A DNA stretch of 7,845 nucleotides from assembly GCA_964505385.1 (NCBI GenBank), contig CAZDIA010000087.1, positions 1-7,845 on the forward strand, given 5' to 3'. Shown in pieces: positions 1 through 5,403 of the stretch. Position 1 is the first letter of the stretch, and every line of letters begins with the position of its first letter. The notes beneath the pieces are model-generated. The model was not told the DNA's origin, made no database searches, and saw only the letters and a program-made list of their open reading frames with translations. The stretch comes from SLJN01 sp964505385 (GTDB lineage: Bacteria > Bacteroidota > Rhodothermia > Balneolales > Natronogracilivirgulaceae). The position numbers and the translations under genes were made by a program.

Positions 1-52
1 ATTGTAAGTTTTTAAACCCCACATTCATTTTATCCCTATAAGCAATTGTTCA

Positions 53-84
53 AAGGCGTACTCCTGACGGAGTGCGCCTTTTTT
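53..84 (+). terminator. Strong intrinsic terminator of an upstream gene outside the window
   Basis: A 12-bp stem (53-64 with 69-80) has a single G-T wobble (59/74) and closes on the 4-base loop TGAC. The right arm runs into T79-T84, giving a classic Rho-independent terminator on the plus strand. The reverse strand has only a short T run after the stem, so the element mainly serves plus-strand transcription. No gene ending just before it can be defined in the first 50 bases, so the gene it terminates lies to the left. It also insulates the yceI operon from upstream transcription. Confidence 0.85.
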
Positions 85-166
85 AATAAGTTATTTTTTT
101 ATCAACTTAACTTCCTGTTAAAGCCATTATCGTTGCTGTATGTGTTACGAATTGCCGGGAAAATTT

Positions 167-215
167 GTTTGAGTTTTGGGGTTTTGAGCACAACATCAAA
201 CCACAAACGTCAAAC
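167..215. repeat. Imperfect 18-bp inverted repeat (hairpin) in intergenic DNA
   Basis: The arms 167-184 and 198-215 pair at 15 of 18 positions around a 13-base loop. Mismatches are at 173/209, 174/208 and 179/203. One arm is G/T-rich and the other C/A-rich. No T run follows, so it is not a typical terminator. It could be a REP-like interspersed repeat, a structured 5' leader or a decayed small RNA; the window alone cannot decide. Confidence 0.5.
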
Positions 216-221
216 AACCTG

Positions 222-237
222 TCCCGAAACTTCGGGA
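222..237. repeat. Short perfect palindrome TCCCGAA-AC-TTCGGGA
   Basis: The 7-base arms are exact reverse complements separated by two bases. The palindrome lies seven bases after the larger inverted repeat (167-215), and no T run follows it. Compact palindromes of this kind often occur as dispersed intergenic repeats, which is the preferred reading. A dimeric regulator operator is the alternative. Confidence 0.45.
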
Positions 238-415
238 TCAAGCACGATTGCAACCCATAACAATAATCCTTTTTTAGACGGTCTATGAACAGTTGTGGGG
301 AGTTTCCCTACAAATAGTATTGGTAATCCTGACGTTTATAATAGGGAAGTAACTGTCAGCTAACCATCATTTAGAGTGTTAAATTTAGTTCAGATTCTCA
401 ATAAAAATCATTTAT

Positions 416-422
416 AAGGAGG
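416..422 (+). promoter_or_regulatory. Ribosome binding site of the first yceI gene
   Basis: AAGGAGG lies five bases upstream of the ATG at 428. This near-perfect Shine-Dalgarno sequence fixes the start and suggests good translation of the operon's first gene. Confidence 0.85.
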
Positions 423-427
423 AAAAT

Positions 428-1024
428 ATGAGATCATTAACTTTTATACTTTCATTTGTTTTAGTAACAAGTCTCGCATTGATCGATACTCAAACAGCTG
501 AGGCACAAACATCTTATAAGTTTGACCACGATCAGTCTTCATTGCATATGTACGGTACTTCCAACGTCAGAGATTGGGATGCCAAAATTGTTATAGAGAA
601 TGAAAGTATAACCATTGGTGATGACAATCCTGGCGAAAACTGGGTTGAATCACTTAGTTTTGAAATGCCGGTTACCAAAGTTGATTCCGACTCACGAAGG
701 CTTAATAATAATATTCACGAATATCTTGGTGAGGACGATTATCCAACTATGACGTTTGATCTGGTTGAGATCATTGAAGTTTCCGAGAGCGGAGACGGTT
801 ATGAGCTTACCGCAAACGGCAATTTGATGATTAACGGTGTGGAACGAAGCGTTGACCTTACGACTCAGGTTGAAGTGGACGATAACGGCGCTATACGGAT
901 ACAGGGCGATTATGAGACGGCAATGACTAACTTTGACATCGATCCACCGACAGCTATGATGGGGTCAATCAGAGCTGAAGATGATGTCCAGATTGAATTC
1001 GATGTTACTTTGGTAGAATCCTGA
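428..1024 (+). CDS. Exported YceI-family (lipocalin-like) protein, first of two tandem paralogs
   Basis: A 198-residue protein of the YceI family (Pfam PF04264). These periplasmic beta-barrels resemble lipocalins, and a Thermus member binds a polyisoprenoid; the physiological ligand is mostly unknown. Residues 1-26 form a signal peptide (basic start MRS, hydrophobic core, cleavage after AEA). The mature part shows the family pattern: an opening strand with GTSNVRDWD (about 43-51), a central MPVTKVDSDSRRLN (80-93), YPTMTFD (105-111), NGNLMINGVER (130-140) and a closing FDIDPPTAMMG block (169-179) followed by an acidic strand. Length is normal for the family. There is no cysteine, unlike the next gene. 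It begins a three-gene operon: the stop is followed eight bases later by the next ATG. The family assignment is secure, the specific role is not. Confidence 0.92.
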   Translation: MRSLTFILSFVLVTSLALIDTQTAEAQTSYKFDHDQSSLHMYGTSNVRDWDAKIVIENESITIGDDNPGENWVESLSFEMPVTKVDSDSRRLNNNIHEYLGEDDYPTMTFDLVEIIEVSESGDGYELTANGNLMINGVERSVDLTTQVEVDDNGAIRIQGDYETAMTNFDIDPPTAMMGSIRAEDDVQIEFDVTLVES

Positions 1025-1032
1025 AATGATGC

Positions 1033-1659
1033 ATGATATTGAGGATCCCTGAATATATTATGATGATATTGCTGATGGCCGGGTTGGCTTTGGTTGCTCC
1101 GGAACCTGGTTTCGGACAAACCAGTTTCGAAGCCCGGCCTGAAAGCAAAATCGTAATAAAGGGATCATCAACGGTGCATGACTTTGACTGTTTGTCTGAT
1201 GAAATCCGCGGACAAGCTGAGATTGCAACAGAAGAAGAGGAAGAAATTCCGGATACGGTAGAAGCGAACTCCCGGCTTGATGTAAGAATTCTTTTCCCTG
1301 TAAAAAAATTCGATTGCGGCCGGTCGAGAATGAATCGCGATTTCTACGAAACACTTGAAGCTGAAGAACATGAAGAGATAACTTTTGACTTCATCAGCGC
1401 GAAGCAGGTCGACAATCCTTCAGAAGAATACGACCTGTACGAAGTTTCGGGCATATTGACTGTTGCCGGCAGGGAACGCGAAATTAAGGTTGAAATTAAG
1501 GGTTTTAACGAGGAAAATGATGTAATACGGATTGAGGGATATCATCCAATATCAATGAAAGATTTTGGAATCGACCCCCCGACCGCCCTGATGGGCATGA
1601 TACAGGTAGATGACGAACTCGAAGTTCATTTTGATCTGTATGTCCAGGCTCTGCAGTAA
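1033..1659 (+). CDS. Exported YceI-like protein, second divergent paralog with a cysteine pair
   Basis: A 208-residue YceI-like protein, clearly paralogous to its upstream neighbour. It shares GSSTVHDFD (44-52), PVKKFD (89-94), ITFDF (106-110), GILTVAGRER (130-139), IRIEG and the IDPPTALMG block (170-178). The N-terminus is a signal peptide with a hydrophobic core at about 10-22 and likely cleavage after G28 (GFG before QTS). The start at 1033 has no good Shine-Dalgarno sequence, but it lies eight bases after the previous stop, suggesting translational coupling, and it keeps the positive Arg4 in the signal peptide. An ATG at 1060, preceded by GAGGA 14 bases upstream, is the alternative. The only cysteines, C53 and C95, replace Ala and Ser of the first paralog and could form a disulfide in the periplasm. 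A run of glutamates (about 67-71) adds acidity. The ligand is unknown. Confidence 0.88.
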   Translation: MILRIPEYIMMILLMAGLALVAPEPGFGQTSFEARPESKIVIKGSSTVHDFDCLSDEIRGQAEIATEEEEEIPDTVEANSRLDVRILFPVKKFDCGRSRMNRDFYETLEAEEHEEITFDFISAKQVDNPSEEYDLYEVSGILTVAGREREIKVEIKGFNEENDVIRIEGYHPISMKDFGIDPPTALMGMIQVDDELEVHFDLYVQALQ

Positions 1660-1687
1660 TCAATTAATCCTCAACGGTGAGATTGAC

Positions 1688-1693
1688 GAGGTG
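1688..1693 (+). promoter_or_regulatory. Ribosome binding site deciding the Acg-like gene start
   Basis: GAGGTG, with its GAGG core five bases before the ATG at 1697, supports that start. The longer open frame from 1610 would overlap the end of the preceding yceI gene by 50 bases and would add 29 residues unlike the family. Confidence 0.75.
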
Positions 1694-1696
1694 AAC

Positions 1697-2632
1697 ATGA
1701 ATACAGTTGAACTTGAAAAGATCGTTGAAACGGCGCTGGGAGCCCCGTCATTGACTAATCGCAAACCCTGGAAGTTTCGCTTTGTAGGGAATGTAATTGA
1801 GCTCTATTCATCTGCGGATATCGAGATAAGTCCCCGCCTTAGAAATATAAGTGTTGGCGCCTTGCTGCATTATATGCGTTTACTCATACGCGGCAACGGA
1901 AGGCAGGAAATCATTCATTTGTTTCCGCGGTTGGATGACCCGAACTTGATTGCATATATCAGGATGAACGGTGATCATACCCCATCAGAAACTGACCTGA
2001 CGCTCTCAAAAATTGTACAGGGCCTTATAGATCCGAGGGAATGCGGCGAAACTTGGTGTAAAAACAAGTTTAAATCCACATTGAAGTCGGTGGAATCCAA
2101 TACAAATACTATCATCAATCTTTTTAATGATTTATCAGCCCCGCAGACGACTTCAAAACTTGACCGCTTTGTAGATGCTCAAAAAAATGCCAATAAAAAA
2201 GCTGTAGATGATCTTTCTGAAGAAATGAAAGACAATGGCAACTCAGAGCTTAGCGAGCTGTGCGCATTTAATAATGCCGAAATCCAAAACGGAAGTATTC
2301 AATGCGGTTCGGATCAGATCGATCCTGAATCGAAAAGTGAATATGTACTTGTCAGCACGGATGTAGAAAACAGCTACTCCTGGATTTCAGCCGGAGAAGC
2401 CATGGCACGCATTCACCTGTATCTTAAGCAATGCGGTTTCTTCGCAATGGCTGTAATGCCTATTATTGAGAATTCGGACTCCAGGGCGTGGCTATCGGAA
2501 AGCCTTGGAAGCAACGGCTGGCCTCAGATTCTGTTAAAGCTTGGAAAAATTGAAAAAAACGTGAATCGCCCGGGATTAAATCTGAATGATTTCATGCTTT
2601 CATCTTCAAAGTTGTCTTTGTCAGGCAAATAA
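1697..2632 (+). CDS. Acg-like nitroreductase-fold flavoprotein
   Basis: A 311-residue cytoplasmic protein resembling the Acg branch of the nitroreductase superfamily (FMN-binding; mycobacterial Acg/Rv2032 is the named example). Seen in the sequence: the N-terminal APSLTNRKPW motif (16-25), matching the family APSxHNxQPW flavin region; a GALLHYM helix after SPRLRNIS (45-60), where the family has R...SxGAxLxN; and a C-terminal block WISAGEAMARI (229-239) through GWPQILLKLGK (274-284), matching WLxAGEAL...PQxLLRLG. The middle (about 110-215) is poorly conserved, and I could not find the arginine-rich segment I recall from Acg proteins. Known: Acg proteins have a lid over FMN and have been proposed to store flavin rather than reduce nitro compounds. 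It is the last gene of the operon, 37 bases after the second yceI. Family call fairly sure; activity unknown. Confidence 0.75.
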   Translation: MNTVELEKIVETALGAPSLTNRKPWKFRFVGNVIELYSSADIEISPRLRNISVGALLHYMRLLIRGNGRQEIIHLFPRLDDPNLIAYIRMNGDHTPSETDLTLSKIVQGLIDPRECGETWCKNKFKSTLKSVESNTNTIINLFNDLSAPQTTSKLDRFVDAQKNANKKAVDDLSEEMKDNGNSELSELCAFNNAEIQNGSIQCGSDQIDPESKSEYVLVSTDVENSYSWISAGEAMARIHLYLKQCGFFAMAVMPIIENSDSRAWLSESLGSNGWPQILLKLGKIEKNVNRPGLNLNDFMLSSSKLSLSGK

Positions 2633-2639
2633 GCGAGTT

Positions 2640-2660
2640 TCACCCAAGGTGATATTTTAT
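2640..2660. terminator. Weak hairpin between convergent genes
   Basis: TCACC (2640-2644) pairs with GGTGA (2648-2652) around a CAA loop and is followed by TATTTTAT. The 5-bp stem is short, so termination of the three-gene operon here is only plausible. The hairpin lies between the stop at 2632 and the convergent CBS gene ending at 2682, and could act weakly in either direction. Confidence 0.35.
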
Positions 2661-2681
2661 CCCCCGTTGCCCTTCCTCATC

Positions 2682-3119
2682 TTAGCCCGGATATGAGCCT
2701 GAAATATAGCCCTTAAGCCCTTCTATTTCATCTTTTTGCTTGTCGATAATCGACTTCACAATATCACCGATGGAAATGATACCTTTCACTTCATCATTCT
2801 CAACCACAGGCAGGTGCCGGAAGCGTTTTTCCGTCATGGCATGCATACAATCTTCAACAGATTCGCTGAGACTTAATGTAGTCGGATTTTTAGTCATAAC
2901 TTCATGAACTCTGGTTTCTTTGGAAGTACGCCCTTTTAATGCTATGCCATTCAGATAATCACGTTCGGAAATAATGCCTTTCAACTTTTCACCCTCCAAT
3001 ACCAGCAAAGCACCTATCCCGTGATCGGCCATTTTACTGATAGCTTCAAAGACCGTTGCGTCCGGGCCAATGGTGTAAATTTTATTTCCTTTTTTGTTTA
3101 ATAAATCGCGTATTTCCAT
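2682..3119 (-). CDS. Stand-alone two-CBS-domain protein
   Basis: A 145-residue cytoplasmic protein consisting of a Bateman pair of CBS domains (Pfam PF00571). CBS1 spans about 10-63, with TIGPDATVFEAISKM and the GIISERDY motif (48-55). CBS2 spans about 77-127, with a strand-helix start at TTLSLSESVEDCM and HLPVVENDEVKGIISIGDIV (102-121). A short acidic/lysine tail ends in GYISGSYPG, a tail style common in such proteins. CBS pairs bind adenine nucleotides or related ligands and usually sense energy or redox state; with no attached catalytic domain, this one probably acts on a partner or as a ligand sensor. The ATG at 3119 is chosen because GGAGG sits five bases upstream; a TTG at 3131 in the same frame overlaps that site. 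Size and layout resemble mycobacterial Hrp1, whose regulon also contains Acg. The gene is convergent with the Acg-like gene. Confidence 0.9.
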   Translation of the reverse strand: MEIRDLLNKKGNKIYTIGPDATVFEAISKMADHGIGALLVLEGEKLKGIISERDYLNGIALKGRTSKETRVHEVMTKNPTTLSLSESVEDCMHAMTEKRFRHLPVVENDEVKGIISIGDIVKSIIDKQKDEIEGLKGYISGSYPG

Positions 3120-3124
3120 ATGTG

Positions 3125-3129
3125 CCTCC
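3125..3129 (-). promoter_or_regulatory. Ribosome binding site of the CBS gene
   Basis: GGAGG on the minus strand lies five bases before the ATG at 3119. It excludes the in-frame TTG at 3131, which would start upstream of this site. Confidence 0.8.
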
Positions 3130-3271
3130 AAATTTGATTAAACTTATCAGCTATAAATGAATAAGCTAATTATCAATGAAATAAACAAGAATCTGATTAA
3201 AAAGAAACTACAGTGAGCTGTTAATGTAAACAGTCAGATAGTTGACATTTTGTAAAGCCTTCCCTTAATGA

Positions 3272-3304
3272 TTTGGAATCTCTGATGAAATGGGTATAAT
3301 TTAG
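3272..3304 (+). promoter_or_regulatory. Candidate promoter for the 5'-nucleotidase gene
   Basis: A perfect TATAAT (3295-3300) lies 16 bases after TTGGAA (3273-3278), a fair sigma-70-type pair. The same bases also approximate the Bacteroidota arrangement: TTTG at 3272-3275 and, 21 bases later, TAATTTAG (3297-3304), one base off TAnnTTTG. Transcription would start near 3308, leaving a leader of about 57 bases. A TTGACA at 3242-3247 is present but has only a poor -10 (CTTAAT, 3264-3269). Confidence 0.4.
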
Positions 3305-3354
3305 CCGATCAATTTTTGCAAATGATGTGCAGTTAATGGTTTAAAATTTTGAGC

Positions 3355-3361
3355 GGGGGTG
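3355..3361 (+). promoter_or_regulatory. Ribosome binding site deciding the nucleotidase start
   Basis: GGGGGTG precedes the ATG at 3365, with five bases between the G run and the start codon. The alternative GTG at 3359 lies inside this site and so cannot use it, which makes 3365 the better start. Confidence 0.65.
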
Positions 3362-3364
3362 AAT

Positions 3365-5365
3365 ATGAACAGAGCTGAATTATTCAAAAATTGTAATCCT
3401 CATGCGACAGGTTGGTGTGGATTAATTGTTTTATTAATCCTAAGCGGTGTGCTTTTAATAACCGAATCTGTTTTTGCAGAAGAAAACACGGTTCATCGCT
3501 TCACCATTTTGCATACCAATGATGAACACGGGTACCTGTTGCCGTTACCATTGGTAGATTATCACTCTGATCAGCCCGACCCTTCCGTTGGTGGGTTTGC
3601 CCGTTTAGCCACAAAGGTGGATTCAATAAAAGGCGTGAAATCGGAAATAGATGAACCGGTATATTTATTGTCCGGGGGTGATATTATGGGCGGTCCACCA
3701 ATGAGTTTTTTGTCAATGGCGAAAATTGCCCCGGAAATAATGGTGATGCAGGAAATCGGATATGACTTGATAACAATCGGGAATCATGAATTCGATTACG
3801 GTCCGGAAAAACTGGCTGCCTATCTTGAATATGCAGGCTATCCGGATGCGCATCAGGAAACTGTTTTTATGGGGTCCAACACGTACCCGCCACAGGATCA
3901 TCCATTATATGAAATGGAAATCCCGCGGAATCATATTAAAGAAACGGATGAGGGGCTGCGAATCGGTTTTTTGGGGTTAATAGGTGAAGGTGCCGAACAG
4001 TCGGCAACTCTGACAGATCCGGTAGATTTCACTGCTCCGATAGAAGAGGCCGCCGATCAGGTTGAAGAGCTAAAGCAGGAAAATGTTGATGTGATTATTG
4101 CAGTAACCCACTCAGGGGTGTATGAAGACCGGCAGCTCGCCGAGCAGGTGGATGAGATAGATTTAATTGTTGGCGGTCACAGCCACGATGCACTTTATGA
4201 GCCTCTAATAGTAAATGAAACCCCAATAGTGCAGGCCGGATACTACCTCCGGTATCTTGGTCAGCTCGAACTTGAGTACAATGAGGATAGCGAAAGGCTA
4301 AGCATATTGAATGAAGAAGATAATCTGCCCTATTTGCACGAGATTGATGACGGTATACCTGAACATGAAGGAATTAAGGAGCTCGTGCTCGCTTATAAGG
4401 ATACCCTCAACTCCTATCTATCTGAATGGACCGATAACCGGTTTGAAGATATATCTGAACCGATTGTACGCTCGGATTTTGAACTTAGCCGTGATCCCGC
4501 TCTGTCTGAAACACAACTTGGTAATTTTGTAGCGGATGCTATGCGAATCCAAACAGGCGAAATAACCGGTCGGCCGGTGGATTTTGCATTTCAGGCTGAT
4601 GGGGCGTTAAGGGATATCATGTACCGGGGCAGTACCACGGAGCGTGAGGATGAGGTATGGTTTAATGACCTTGTTGCCACTGTCGGTCTTGGCTCCGGGC
4701 TTGATGATCGGCCGGGATATCCGGTTGTATCTGCATATCTTACAGGAGAAGAGATTCGCAGGGTGATGGAGGTTTCGCTTTTACTGTCGGAGCTGTTTGG
4801 TGAAGCTTACTTTTTACAGGCCTCCGGATTGAGGATGGAATATGATCACGACCGGGCGATTGTGCTAACGATTCCATTTCTGGATATCCCGGTTCCCAGT
4901 AATCGTGGTGTGTTGCAAGTGGAACGATATACCGGTGCAGGAATACAGGGTAATGAAGAATTTGAAATAATCGAAAGAGGGGAGGAGGATCGCTTATATC
5001 ATGTTGTTGCAGATTATTATCTCGCCTCGTTTTTACCATTGGTCGGCGATGTGGTTCCTCAACTTGAATTAATCTTGAAAGATGAAGATGGCAACGAAAT
5101 AGAAGTGGAAGATGCAATCGTAGAGCGGGAACCGGATCAGGAACTTAAAATGTGGGAAACGGTTGCAGAATATGCCACTTCATTTAATAAGGGCAATTAC
5201 AATCTCCAGGAAATTCCTACTGTTTACGAGACTACTGGTGAAAGGCTGATCCCTCAAACTACTATTCCCATTTGGATCTGGCCGCTTGCGGGTTTGCTGC
5301 TGTTAATAATACTGGTATCGTTTCTCATTCGCCGGGTCAGGCAACGAAAAAAGGGCAGCAGGTAA
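3365..5365 (+). CDS. Membrane-anchored UshA-like 5'-nucleotidase/metallophosphatase
   Basis: A 666-residue exported phosphoesterase of the 5'-nucleotidase/2',3'-cyclic phosphodiesterase family, expected to hydrolyse extracytoplasmic nucleotides and feed nucleoside and phosphate uptake. A signal peptide (1-38) ends VFA before EEN. The metallophosphoesterase domain (PF00149, about 45-290) shows all metal-site motifs: HTNDEH (D53, H55), GGDIMGG (D106), GNHEFD (N140, H141), VTHSG (H249) and GGHSH (H272, H274). The C-terminal nucleotidase domain (PF02872, about 385-580) begins with SETQLGNFVADAMR and includes LTGEEI; the usual NxGGIR-like substrate loop reads QADGALR, so specificity may differ. 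Residues about 637-656 form a transmembrane helix followed by RRVRQRKK, a stop-transfer anchor. The protein is thus predicted to be held in the inner membrane facing the periplasm, longer than soluble UshA (about 550 residues). It is a single-gene unit. Confidence 0.9.
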   Translation: MNRAELFKNCNPHATGWCGLIVLLILSGVLLITESVFAEENTVHRFTILHTNDEHGYLLPLPLVDYHSDQPDPSVGGFARLATKVDSIKGVKSEIDEPVYLLSGGDIMGGPPMSFLSMAKIAPEIMVMQEIGYDLITIGNHEFDYGPEKLAAYLEYAGYPDAHQETVFMGSNTYPPQDHPLYEMEIPRNHIKETDEGLRIGFLGLIGEGAEQSATLTDPVDFTAPIEEAADQVEELKQENVDVIIAVTHSGVYEDRQLAEQVDEIDLIVGGHSHDALYEPLIVNETPIVQAGYYLRYLGQLELEYNEDSERLSILNEEDNLPYLHEIDDGIPEHEGIKELVLAYKDTLNSYLSEWTDNRFEDISEPIVRSDFELSRDPALSETQLGNFVADAMRIQTGEITGRPVDFAFQADGALRDIMYRGSTTEREDEVWFNDLVATVGLGSGLDDRPGYPVVSAYLTGEEIRRVMEVSLLLSELFGEAYFLQASGLRMEYDHDRAIVLTIPFLDIPVPSNRGVLQVERYTGAGIQGNEEFEIIERGEEDRLYHVVADYYLASFLPLVGDVVPQLELILKDEDGNEIEVEDAIVEREPDQELKMWETVAEYATSFNKGNYNLQEIPTVYETTGERLIPQTTIPIWIWPLAGLLLLIILVSFLIRRVRQRKKGSR

Positions 5366-5385
5366 AATACCGTACCGCCCTTTTT
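5348..5385. terminator. Bidirectional terminator shared by convergent genes
   Basis: AAAAAGGGC (5348-5356) pairs with GCCCTTTTT (5377-5385), giving a 9-bp outer stem, and GGTA/TACC (5361-5364 with 5368-5371) forms an inner hairpin. The T tract on each strand makes it work both ways: for the nucleotidase on the plus strand, whose stop codon (5363-5365) lies within it, and for the surface-protein gene on the minus strand, which stops at 5404. Confidence 0.75.
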
Positions 5386-5403
5386 ACTATGTTTACAGGA
5401 GGT

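Larger units (their letters stand above)
86..427. other. Gene-free region upstream of the yceI operon
   Basis: This 342-base stretch has no credible gene. The only long open frame (46-288) runs straight through the terminator, lacks a ribosome binding site and has a low-complexity translation. The stretch contains a long imperfect inverted repeat (167-215) and a short perfect palindrome (222-237), listed separately. A TATAAT at 337-342 could be a -10 element for the downstream operon, but I see no properly spaced -35. TAAATTTA at 380-387 is one base off the Bacteroidota -7 motif TAnnTTTG, again without a clear upstream partner. The operon promoter is therefore probably here but not resolved. 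Confidence 0.6.

Noticed and set aside
46..288. An 80-codon plus-strand open frame at the left end
   Set aside because: It runs through the strong terminator at 53-84 and the inverted repeat, has no ribosome binding site, and its translation has no family features.
1610..1696. Upstream extension of the Acg-like protein from an earlier ATG
   Set aside because: It would overlap the yceI gene by 50 bases. The good ribosome binding site and family similarity begin at 1697.
3150..3176. Minus-strand TTGATA/TATAGC pair as a promoter for the CBS gene
   Set aside because: The spacing is 15 bases and both boxes are weak in an AT-rich stretch, so it is not supportable as a specific call.
3242..3269. 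TTGACA with CTTAAT as the nucleotidase promoter
   Set aside because: The -10 is poor, and a perfect TATAAT with an acceptable upstream box lies closer to the gene at 3272-3304.
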